Assembly: GCA_037039685.1 (NCBI GenBank)
Contig: JAWNGF010000007.1
Span: 2,294,001-2,358,000 of the forward strand
Length of the DNA: 64,000 bases
Source: Ceratobasidium sp. AG-K
Lineage: Eukaryota > Basidiomycota > Agaricomycetes > Cantharellales > Ceratobasidiaceae
Reading direction: 5' to 3'
The notes below the pieces were generated by a model. It made no database searches. It was not told the DNA's origin and saw only the letters and a list, made by a program, of their open reading frames with translations. The stretch's first letter is position 1. Every line of letters starts with the position of its first letter. Of this stretch, positions 1 to 11,953 are shown in pieces. A program made the translations under genes and the position numbers.

Positions 1-94
1 GTAGCAAAGATAAATATAGATAATACAACGATATTTAGTGGGCAACCAACGCGGAAAGTACGTGAATGGGGGGCAGCAAACCAAAGGCTATGGA

Positions 95-1211
95 AGTACA
101 GTACCCAACAAATTTGGACAGCAAAAATGCGACCACCAAACGGTTGACCCAGATCCCACGGAAATGAAACTATATAAAAGTGGAATGAATACCTTAAGAT
201 AGAGCATTACATTCGCTACAAAATGAATATATAAGAATGGCTATCGTGTGAAAATTGACTGGTCTAAAATCAAGTTGAACCTGGGGGTAAGTCTGTACTT
301 TTCTGTGGCGCAAAATCAAATGCGGACACACCTTGTCAGTGCTCCTCGACCTGAGTGATATAAGAGCTCGTATCATGCCCGTATGGTAGATCTGAGGTGC
401 CGGTACTATAGGCCGACTTGTTAGACTGGCAGGAGAGGCTGGACTGCTAAATAAGTGTGAAAAAAAGCGCTTAGGGGTGGATTTGACCCTCAACCAATGC
501 CATGTATTTCTGCGAGGTGTTAGTTCCACCCAAACACATTCTTAGGGTCAAATAATCCGATTGAATTCGTTTGAGAGAGCATTTGGAGCATTTGGAGCTC
601 GTATTAGAAGTAAAAACGCGTTTCATTAGCGCATACAAAAACAGAGGTTTATTCCGCCCGGGGGCTTATGTATGCGCTAATGAAACGCGTTTTTACTTCT
701 AATACGAGCTCCAAATGCTCCAAATGCTCTCTCAAACGAATTCAATCGGATTATTTGACCCTAAGAATGTGTTTGGGTGGAACTAACACCTCGCAGAAAT
801 ACATGGCATTGGTTGAGGGTCAAATCCACCCCTAAGCGCTTTTTTTCACACTTATTTAGCAGTCCAGCCTCTCCTGCCAGTCTAACAAGTCGGCCTATAG
901 TACCGGCACCTCAGATCTACCATACGGGCATGATACGAGCTCTTATATCACTCAGGTCGAGGAGCACTGACAAGGTGTGTCCGCATTTGATTTTGCGCCA
1001 CAGAAAAGTACAGACTTACCCCCAGGTTCAACTCGATTTTAGACCAGTCAATTTTCACACGATAGCCATTCTTATATATTCATTTTGTAGCGAATGTAAT
1101 GCTCTATCTTAAGGTATTCATTCCACTTTTATATAGTTTCATTTCCGTGGGATCTGGGTCAACCGTTTGGTGGTCGCATTTTTGCTGTCCAAATTTGTTG
1201 GGTACTGTACT
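95..1211. repeat. 543-bp inverted repeat (fold-back palindrome)
   Basis: The arms 95-637 and 669-1211 are reverse complements about a centre at 653, and every stretch compared by eye matched. They are separated by a 31-bp spacer with no similarity. Both arms carry the same 111-codon open frame (194-529 minus, 777-1112 plus), which matches no family I recognise and is probably incidental. I see no convincing target-site duplication at the outer ends. It could be a fold-back element, a real palindromic duplication or a chimeric long-read artefact. It ends about 290 bp before the start codon of the micro-exon kinase, so it would lie in that gene's upstream region. Confidence 0.9.
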
Positions 1212-1501
1212 GGTATCCAGCCGGCGATTTGTGTGTTATGTATCTGGGTTTCGTCGGCAAGATACCAGACTTAACTAGCAACGAATTAAAGCTTCTTCAT
1301 CTGCGATTGGGCGAAACCCCAAGCGAGATACTCTAATGGTCAAGCTGGCTGAATGCTGTCTCGGTCAAATTCAAGTTCCGAATTTGGGGCAGATTACGCA
1401 ATAAGCGCCCAGTAATGATACGCATACAAAAGCGGCCATTCGGTCCCCTGTAACAACGACCACCGAGCGACGATTGACAGAGGGTCTTGAGACCGCTCAC
1501 C

Positions 1502-4500
1502 ATGGAAATCAAAATAGTTGTATGTGCATGTCTGATCGGTCATTTCCCTGTGCTAAACCACATCATTTTAGTGGGTAGGCCCAGAGATGCAATTGAGACG
1601 AACGTGGATACCTCACTTACCCATGTTCGCTCAGGTCGAAAAAACAGATTACGTGAGTGAGCATCTAAAGTGCTATAACTTCTCTCAGCTAACAAATACT
1701 GCGCAATGCGACGATGCGACCTTAGAAGGTGGGCGTCTACTACTCAATCATGATTATTCGATGGCATTGACCGTTTGAATCGTGGCCCAACGTCCTGGCG
1801 ACTGGCTTGACTACTGGCGCCTTTAATCGTGAATACTATCCCAGGTGGGTTACCTTACACTTTGTTCGAGTGTACAGCTGAGAAAACTCCAATCGTGCGG
1901 CTCAACGGTAATTCAATGACTGGACGGAACGGCGGGGCAAGCACAGGGGGTGCGCATTATCTATGCATTGACATTAGGATCATACTGACGGGCAAACTGG
2001 CTCGGGCAACCCAGAATGTGGGTGCAATACCTTACTGAGTGACCTGCGATTGACTGGAAATCTGATCGTTCAATATTATCATGCCGGCTATCAGCCAGTA
2101 AGTACTAAATAATTTATCCTGTAGGATGGCACTGACTGATGGATGAATGTGTGTTGCCTATCGGCTGGTTGTTCTACCGTTTCCCGGTGTAATGGAACAT
2201 TAGGAAGTGAGTAACAGTGGCTGTGAGCTCGTCGGGGTGTGTAACTGGAGATTCGATTATTGCATCCCGGATGCGGTTATTTCGGATATGTTTTATGCTG
2301 GATCTGCCTTCACTGTCCGCAACAAAGTGGGTGGGTACTCAATGTTTCTATTATCCTAACCGTGTTGAGCCTTACAATCACGCGTTGTTGTGCGTGTAGA
2401 CCGTACGTCGCTCTGATAATTGATGCCACGTGGCGCTGATGTCGAGAGGCTTGAAAAACACTAGTGGGTACGTTCATGTGTGATATGAGACGTGGGTCTC
2501 GACTGACTGGCGGTCGGTTTACTCAAATATTAATGAATGCTCAGCACGTAGGTTGACATTCTCGTTTGAGGCTGCGTCAGCCTGACCAGGATAATGCACC
2601 CTCGGCACATGCCTGCCGTATATAGGGTGTAAGTATGATGAGACATTGCGGCCGATTGTGAACATTACTGAGGCGGATTATTGGCCTCGTCTTATCGTTG
2701 CATCGCGCGACTGCAGTATGTGAGTTAGAATGCGCGAGTGGCGACTGAAACGATGTAGAACCGCTAACCTGCCACGATGAGAAAATGTAGACGGTGAGTA
2801 CGCAGTTGTCAGTGCGAATGAAATTTGAGGACGACCTCAATGTGTGCAACGATAGGTTGTGAGTGACCTACATTAGATTGCAGAGCTGAAAGGGGATTTC
2901 TGTCATTTACGCTGTGGGGATTGAAATAGAGGGTCAGTTGTTCTAGAAACCAAAAAGTATTAGATTGACTTCTGATGTATTAACCAATCGATTGGCGGTG
3001 TATCTGATTGACAATAATGTTGCAAGTGCAGAAGGTGCGTAAGAGAGGCAATGAAGAATGTGAAAAGCACCGACTGATGTGACGGATTGTCAAACACCCC
3101 AACCGGTGCGCTCTTTCTGGATGCCGCTTCACGGATCTAGTATGTGCGTATGAGCTGTATGTCGAGCGAGGAGGAGTATGCTGACTGATGCAACCCGCTA
3201 CATCACTCGTTGGCCGTCGCCGTTCTTTCTGGATGCTGCTTCACGACTCTAGGGCGTGCGTATGAGCTGTATGTCGAGCGAGGAGTATGCTGACTGATGC
3301 GACTCGCTATCTCACTCACTGGCCGCCTTCGCTCTTTCCGGACGCTGCTTCACGACTCTAGTGGGTGCGTATGAGCCGTATGTCGAGCGAGGAGTATGCT
3401 GACTGATGCGACTCGCTATCTCACTCACTGGCCGCCTTCGCTCTTTCCGGACGCTGCTTCACGACTCTAGAGCGTGCGTATGAGCCGTATGTCGAGCGAG
3501 GAGTATGCTGACTGATGCGACTCGCTATCTCACTCACTTGGCCGTCGCCGTTCTTTCCGGACGTTGCTTCACGACTCTAGAGCGTGCGTATGAGCCGTAT
3601 GTCGAGCGAGGAGTATGCTGACTGATGCGACTCGCTATCTCACTCACTGGCCGTCGCCGCCCTTTCTGGACGCTGCTTCACGACTCTAGTATGTGCGTAT
3701 GAGCCGTATGTCGAGCGAGGAGCACGCTGGCTGATGCGACTCACTACCTCACTTCTTGGCCGTCGCCGTTCTTTCTGGACGCTGCTTCACGATTCTAGAA
3801 AGTGCGTATGAGCCGTACATCGAGCGAGGAGCATGCTGGCTGATGCGACTCACTACCTCACTTCTTGGCCGTCGCCGTTCATTCTGGCCGTTGCTTCACG
3901 ACTCTAGTGGGTGCGTACGAGCCATACGTCAAGCGAGGAGTATGCTGACTGATGCGACTCACTATCTCACTCCTTGGCCGTCGCCTTCGCTCTTTCCGGA
4001 CGCTGCTTCACGACTCTAGGAGGTGCGTATGAGCCGTATGTCGAGCGAGAGTATGCTGACTGATGCGACTCGCTATCTCACTCACTGGCCGCCTTCGCTC
4101 TTTCCGGACGCTGCTTCACGACTCTAGGCCGTGCGTATGAGCCGTATGTCGAGCGAGGAGTATGCTGACTGATGCGACTCACTATCTCACTCCTTGGCCG
4201 TCGCCGTGCTTTCTGGACGCTGCTTCACGACTCTAGTATGTGCGTATGAGCCGTATGTCGAGCGAGGAGTATGCTGACTGATGCGACCCGCTATCTCACT
4301 CTTTGGCCGTCATCGCTCTTTCTGGATGCTGCTTCACGACTCTAGGCCGTGCGTATGAGCCGTATGTCGAGCGAGGGGTATGCTGACTGATGTGACCCCC
4401 TATCTCACTCCTTGGCCATCGCCATTCTTTCTGGACGCTGCTTCACGATTCTAGAAAGTGCGTATGAACTGTATGTAGAGAGAGGAGTATGCTGACTGAT

Positions 4501-7500
4501 GCGACTCACTATCTCACTCCTTGGCCGTCGCCATTCTTTCTGGGCGTTCCTTCACGACTCTAGACCGTGCGTTTGAGCCGTACATCAAGCGAGGAGTATG
4601 CTGACTGATGCGACTCGCTATCTCAATTTTTTGCCGTCGCCGTTCTTTCTGGACGCTGCTTCACGACTCCAGAGTGTGCGTATATGACTCCACCGCGAGT
4701 AGGTGCTAAGCTGAATCGCACTGTACTCCTCTTCGCTTCGCGCTTCTCACCGCCTTCTGCAACTTTGCACTCTCCGTTAGTTTGTCAGTTCTTCTGTGCT
4801 GTCTCCCAGCGATCACTCTCTGATTGTTACTGGATATCTTGCATGCCTTCACATCTAGCCTGTTTGTTCCTTTTCGCTTCCCCTCTTATCCTACCTTCGA
4901 CGCTAATAACTCCATTATCTCATCTCACAATAGACTGTTCGTTCTCTTCCTTGAGCCGTATATCGAGCGAGGAGTATGCTGACTGATGCGACCCGCTATC
5001 TCACTCCTTGGCCGCCTTCGCTCTTTCCGGACGCTGCTTCACGACTCTAGGCCGTGCGTATGAGCCGTATGTCGAGCGAGGAGTATGCTGACTGATGCGA
5101 CTCGCTATCTCACTCACTGGCCGTCGCCGTTCTTTCTGGACGCTGCTTCACGACTCTAGAGCGTGCGTATGAGCCGTATGTCGAGCGAGGAGTATGCTGA
5201 CTGATGCGACTCGCTATCTCACTCCTTGGCCGTCGCCATTCTTTCTGGACGTTCCTTCACGACTCTAGGACGTGCGTATGAGCCGTATGTCGAGCGAGGA
5301 GTATGCTGACTGATGCGACTCGCTATCTCACTCACTGGCCGCCTTCGCTCTTTCCGGACGCTGCTTCACGACTCTAGGATGTGCGTATGAGCCGTATGTC
5401 GAGCGAGGAGTATGCTGACTGATGCGACTCGCTATCTCACTTTTTCGCCGTCGCCGTTCTCTCTGGACGCTGCTTCACGACTCCAGAGTGTGCGTATATG
5501 ACTCCACCGCGAGTAGGTGCTAAGCTGAATCGCACTGTACTCCTCCTCTTCGATTCGCGCTTCTCACCGCCTTCTGAAACTTTGCACTCTCCGCTAGTTT
5601 GTCAGTTCTTCTGTCCTGTCTCTCAACAGTCTCTGTCTGATTAATACTGCATATCTTGCATGCCTTCACATCTAGCTGGTTCGTTCTCTTTATCCCCCCC
5701 ACCCCCTTTTTTTTCCTACCCCCGACGTTAATAGTTCCATTATCTCATCTTGCAACAGACTGTTCGTTGTCCTCCTTGCTTCGTCCTTCCCTTTTTTGAC
5801 TGAGCTACAATCCACCCGTACACAGCCTGTAAGTATCCCACCATTTTCTCTTTGTGTTATCTCTTCCTCGCGAATTTAACTCAACTCGTCCACAGGACGT
5901 AAGCCTCCTCCAAGCTCCCTTCGTACGACGTTGTACACGCTGACATGGGCCCGACTGTTATCTTAGGAAGTAAGTTCATCATACTCCGCTCCCCCAGCCA
6001 ACTCTCACATAATTTTCAGGCTGTGTGTCATCTTCTCTTCAGTTCACGCTCTTCTTCTCACCGCGGTTCGCGAAATTCCCTATAGAAGGTTCGTTCCTTC
6101 ATTTGGCTCCCGCGGTCAACTAGACTAGCTGCTTTATCGCTAACCTGCCTCGTCATAGAATGTATGCTCGTCTTTTCCACTTATCATTTACTTTATACCT
6201 CCATTCACCTACGTAATTCCAGGATGTACGTGCTCTCTTCACGCGCACGCCTCTATGTCTAACTCGCTTAATCTGTCTTACGCGGTCACAGGCCGTAAGC
6301 TTTGCTTCTTCCTTACAGGTGGAGATATTTTAACCTGGGATGTGCGCCCTCACTGCCAGGTGGTATGTTGTACCGCCTCTACTCATCACTTTACCGACTG
6401 AATGGACTTGAACTATTACGGATAGCAAGTTCGTACCGTCATCCACTGTTCCTATAAAATACCAATTTCTTACACCTTCCTAGGACGTAGGTCGACCAGC
6501 CCGTGTTCATCTACACTAATCTTACTCTGATCCTACGATCCCAGTTTCTGAGGAACAATCCGGAGGAAATGCTAAGCGAGGTTCGTACAAGCTCCCGCTG
6601 TTCAACCTGGTACATCTTCAAAGACATTTTTGATCCATCGAACTTGCTGCCATCCCTATGCTATTCTTACACTTACTGCCTGTACTGCGGCCCTTGTTGT
6701 TTTCCCTGCTTTCTGATTCCTCAGGACAAGTCCAAAATTATCACCCGAACAAACCTCAAGCTGCCCACCAAGCCCGAACCCATCTCACCTGCAGTACCTC
6801 AATCGCAGGAGAAGACGAGCCTAGGCCTGAGAACTACCACTAATCAACCTAACGTCAAACCTAACAATCCGGTACACACATCGGTCACCGAGCTTTCACT
6901 TGAGAATGCTCCCAGTGGGGGTGGTCCTAGTGGCACAAGCGCTGCACTGATGGATATTCACCCCGTGCGTGTGTTTTACCGAAGCGACCCGTATCAAGCC
7001 TACATACTCATGAGTAACCCCCCTGGTGTATGCGCTAAACCACTAGTCTGAGAATGTGCCCGCGGGCCCCCCACGGGTTGATTTAAACGTTGCTGAGAAT
7101 GAACCAAATGATATCAGTCAGGACACGATCACTCGTGAAATGGTAACCTAACTCCCAAATATCTCTGCCGTTACTCATCACTTACGATCGTTTTCTTCGC
7201 GCCAGTCTATCGCTGAAGTACTTGAGCGCCTCAGCCGTCACGGGTGCAGGGACGTCACACAGGAGCTTGACCTGTCGAAGTTCAGTGAGTACCCCATTTC
7301 ATCTGGTGGCTATGGCGACGTGTATCGCGGTGCTTTCCACAACGGACAATTGGTCGCAGTCAAGTGTCTCCGATTGCATATGGACTCGAACGAGATCGCG
7401 GTGAAGCAACTCAAGGTGTGGTATCATAATGCATGCGCCGAGAACACACATCTCTAACCTGACATTCAGCGTGCAGCCCGAGAGCTCTATGTGTGGTCGA

Positions 7501-8560
7501 AATGTGATCACCCAAACGTGCTGGTGCTGATGGGAGTGGGCCAATATCGGAACCAGGTTGCAATGGTATCGCCGTGGATGGAGTATGGGAACGTCCGGCG
7601 TTTGCTCTCTTTGAAGCCCCAAGTCGATCGATTCGCCCTGGTATGGTTATCACGATAATTCACCATAACTATGTCTAAGCTCATTTCCCAGTGCCTCCAA
7701 GTCGCCAACGGCATTGCTTATTTGCACGACGTGGATGTTGTGAGTGGCATTCTTTGATGAATACTGTGTAAAGTTGCTGCTTAAGCCATCGCCGCTCACA
7801 GATACATGGAGACCTCAAAGGCGTATGGCCCGAGTGCTATCCTTGAATCCATCTAGCCGATACTCACTTTATGTTTCCTAGGACAATGTTCTGGTTTCAG
7901 GTGATATCGTCTCCAAGGTGACCGATTTCGGGAATGCCGCGCTGCGAGAGTATACTCTGCTGTTTTCGAAGACCACTAGTAGGGCCGGCATGTCGCTCAA
8001 CTGGGTGGTGCGTATCACAACCCTTGAAGTTTAAGTGATGATATTATGACGAAGACTAGGCTCCTGAGGTACTTAACGAAGAAACCGGCCTGACTGCAGA
8101 AGCAGATGTGTACTCGCTTGGAATGGTACGGTTCAAATATGTTGCTTTATCAAGGTCTACCAGCTAAAGTAATTTCCTAGACGATATTTGTATGTTATCG
8201 AATGATCGCTGAGATCTGCGCGATACTCAAGAAGTCTGATAGGAAATTATCACTGGCTCTCCCCCATACGTTGGTCTGCGAGACTTCATCATCATGAAGA
8301 ATATCATGACTGGTGTGCACCCTATCCGACCTGAGGGCGATATTCCCACAGGGACAATGTATGCCGATCTGTTGTGGTCGCTGCTCAAAAGCTGCTGGGC
8401 ATTTAGTCCCAAGGACCGCCCAACCTCCACCGAGGTGTGGGACAAGGTCAGTAAATCAGGTCATAGCCAGTTCGACATCTAAACGATGCTTGTGCAGATG
8501 AAGGAGGTTATCTCTGAAAGGGAGAAGCATACGGTTTCTGGAGGGGAGAAGGAGAACTAA
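1502..8560 (+). CDS. TKL-type protein kinase with a chain of single-codon micro-exons
   Basis: Protein kinase of about 504 aa read as 69 exons. The catalytic part is clear. The exons 6725-6964, 7047-7142, 7206-7415, 7470-7640, 7692-7739, 7802-7822, 7882-8007, 8060-8125, 8181-8189, 8243-8446 and 8498-8560 join in one frame. They give a glycine loop (SSGGYGDVYRG), the VAVK lysine, HGDLKGDN in place of HRDLKxxN, DFG, an APE motif and a conserved C-lobe ending in GGEKEN-stop. Upstream, exon 6545-6580 (FLRNNPEEMLSE) is preceded by 53 candidate 3-nt exons. Two longer exons (1635-1652, 1878-1907) and a start exon lie further up: ATG at 1502 in the context caccATGG, exon 1502-1519. Every exon length is a multiple of three, so all 68 introns are phase 0. 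The 3' half is near certain; the 5' half is an inference from splice signals and frame. A shorter product starting near 6503 or 6568 is the main alternative. The kinase substrate is unknown. Confidence 0.75.
3035..4675 (+). repeat. 109-bp tandem satellite, block 1 (intron plus one-codon exon units)
   Basis: Fifteen near-identical units repeat at about 109 bp; measured steps are 108-112, mostly 109. A more divergent founder-like unit at 3035-3140 precedes them, already 106 nt long with the same ends. Each unit starts gtgcgtatgagc, has gctgactgatgcgac in the middle and ends gcttcacgactctag. A triplet then follows before the next gtgcgt. The triplet is the most variable part (TAT, GGC, TGG, AGC, AAA, GAG, GCC, ACC, AGT) while its AG and GT borders do not change. 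The unit is therefore an intron of 106 nt plus a 3-nt exon. 109 is not a multiple of three, so unspliced readthrough would not keep frame. Confidence 0.9.
4937..5489 (+). repeat. 109-bp tandem satellite, block 2
   Basis: Five further units of the same 109-bp repeat lie here, with variable triplets GCC, AGC, GAC, GAT and AGT at 5051, 5160, 5269, 5378 and 5487. The first intron (4937-5050) is a hybrid: it begins with the gttcgttctcttcc end of the preceding non-satellite intron and joins the repeat at about 4951. This looks like an unequal-exchange junction. The block leads into a second copy of the flank that follows block 1. Confidence 0.9.
5490..5761 (+). repeat. Second copy of the array flank (segmental duplicate of 4676-4936)
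   Basis: Both flanks start gtgcgtatatgactccaccg and share most of their sequence, including catctag and tagttccat-like parts. Each carries three candidate one-codon exons at matching places: TTT 4781, CCT 4859, ACT 4934 in the first copy; TTT 5598, CTG 5676, ACT 5759 in the second. The second exon has changed codon (CCT to CTG) while the surrounding AG and GT are kept. The second copy also has an expanded C/T run near 5695-5715. Confidence 0.8.
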
Positions 8561-9360
8561 ACGCGGTATGGAAAATAAGAAACGAAGGTGGCCAAAGTTC
8601 TGCATGTCTGCTGAAGGTCTTGTAAATGTGTGCGAATGAAGGAATTAGGTTCTGGGTAAAATCAGCTACTTGCGCTAAACAGGATTGTTTGCAAAGCCCC
8701 GACAGCAAGGTGTCGCTCGGCCTTGCAATGCGATTGAGTTATGATACGTACAGTAGGTTGACATCTCATGTAGATAGCTAGGATTCTCGACGTATGAGCT
8801 CAATCGTCGACTCGTCCCGGTACCTTGCAGCTAGCGGTAGTGCCCATTTCGGGGCCGTATGATGGTTCAACATTGAAATACTACCAACTATCGAGCCTGC
8901 CGGGCCGGAAGTGGACGGGTTCTGGTTCTCCCTTGCAAAGGTACCGTCATGTGGGCGTTGATGGAAGCTTCTCTTTGGCGCGGCGCGGCGGGACCTGGAC
9001 AGAGTTCCGGACGCTATACCTGGGACATAGAATGGCATAGAATGTTGTGGAATGCATGCGCATACAATCTATATATCAAATTTACCACGGGTCACCCAGT
9101 GGTGAAGGAAATTCAACCAGATGGCCGACGCGAGCCTCGTTTCAGTGACAAATTCTGGGGAGCATTTGATGAAACTTGACACCAGGTCAAATGCGCACGA
9201 GGACGAAAAAAAGCCTCGTGGGAGATTCGTGCTGTCAGCCCATCGGCGATCAAACGCGACCCAGGGCCAAGCAAGAGCAAACTAATAAACGCCAAAAAAA
9301 ATCGCAGAATTAGAATACATTGTCTTGTGACTTTTGGTTGTATCGGGCGACGTGTCAATA
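8561..9360. other. Intergenic region, no supported gene
   Basis: This is the stretch after the kinase stop. Short open frames at 8825-9040 and 8949-9179 contain phrases such as VDGSFSLARRGG and FTTGHPVVKEIQPDG but match no family I recognise and have no clear splice structure. It could hold a decayed small gene. Confidence 0.4.
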
Positions 9361-9562
9361 TATGGCATGACAACGTCGACACCGACGTGGCTCAGTACTA
9401 GCTTCTTCTCGAACGGCCAGCTCATTGGAGCGGAAATTAATCAAGCGAGGTGGTATGTGCCACGTCGCGCTACGTGGCCGTGAGATCAGGTCACGTGCCT
9501 GACACGTAGCACAAGTGGATATAAAACTCGCTCCCATCGGTGCCAGACTCCTCACCGCCGCC
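9361..9562 (+). promoter_or_regulatory. BiP promoter with ACGT-core boxes and TATA-like box
   Basis: Several ACGT-core sites cluster ahead of the BiP start: acgtgg at 9385, cacgtc at 9461, acgtgg at 9472, tcacgtg at 9491 and gacacgt at 9501. A tataaaa sits at 9520-9526, about 37 bp before the ATG. Such cores are what bZIP factors of the unfolded-protein response (Hac1/Xbp1 type) bind, which fits the downstream gene. I did not find a spaced CCAAT-N9-CCACG element. The functional reading is inferred. Confidence 0.4.
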
Positions 9563-11751
<2,189 letters not shown>

Positions 11752-11953
11752 ATGTAGATTCTTGTAATTATTGTGTGCTTTGTGGGTACGCTAGCGTAGT
11801 GTGCTCTTTAAAAATGGAAATGTCCGTGACACTTATTACTTGCGTGCGAGTGAGGCGTGTGAACTCGAAGCAGACTTGAGCGATTAGGTAATTTGCGGGG
11901 GATCAGAGGTCGTGAGCTTGTTTTCGACCACGATCGGCCTTGGTTAGGTTTTG

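Larger units (their letters stand above)
1572..6486 (+). other. Chain of 53 single-codon micro-exons
   Basis: Each site reads AG, three bases, then a good donor (gtaagt, gtgagt, gtgcgt, gttcgt and similar). First bases: TGG 1572, AAG 1726, GGG 1947, AAT 2015, CCA 2095, GAA 2204, TGG 2328, ACC 2400, TGG 2465, CAC 2545, GGT 2626, TAT 2717, ACG 2791, GTT 2856, AGG 2930, AAG 3032; array: TAT 3141, GGC 3253, TGG 3362, AGC 3471, AGC 3581, TAT 3690, AAA 3799, TGG 3908, GAG 4020, GCC 4128, TAT 4237, GCC 4346, AAA 4455, ACC 4564, AGT 4673; TTT 4781, CCT 4859, ACT 4934; array: GCC 5051, AGC 5160, GAC 5269, GAT 5378, AGT 5487; TTT 5598, CTG 5676, ACT 5759, CCT 5826, GAC 5896, GAA 5967, GCT 6020, AAG 6086, AAT 6159, GAT 6223, GCC 6292, GTG 6360, CAA 6426, GAC 6484. 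Introns between them run 39 to 149 nt. No triplet is a stop, and 24 of 53 have the RNY form typical of codons, against a quarter expected by chance. Confidence 0.7.

Noticed and set aside
194..1112. Paired 111-codon frames in the palindrome arms as a gene
   Set aside because: They are mirror copies by symmetry, contain no recognised domain and have no splice or promoter context.
3756..4019. Open frame across satellite units as a repeat protein
   Set aside because: The unit is 109 bp, not a multiple of three, so no frame continues; the open stretch comes from one 112-bp unit and is incidental.
4690..4700. TAG triplet in gcgagtaggtgc as a micro-exon
   Set aside because: It would be a stop codon, the preceding intron would be under 20 nt, and the same sequence recurs in the second flank copy as intron interior.
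3035..5489. CRISPR array or bacterial-type repeat
   Set aside because: Units are directly adjacent with no spacers of unique sequence; only a triplet varies, and the genome is eukaryotic.
6318..6359. Additional one-codon exon after the acceptor-like ttacag at 6318
   Set aside because: No donor follows the triplet, and the preceding intron would be only 24 nt; using the acceptor at 6359 gives a normal 65-nt intron.
9361..9562. Canonical ERSE (CCAAT-N9-CCACG)
   Set aside because: CCAAT- and CCACG-like boxes are present but the spacing does not fit; only ACGT-core clusters are supported.
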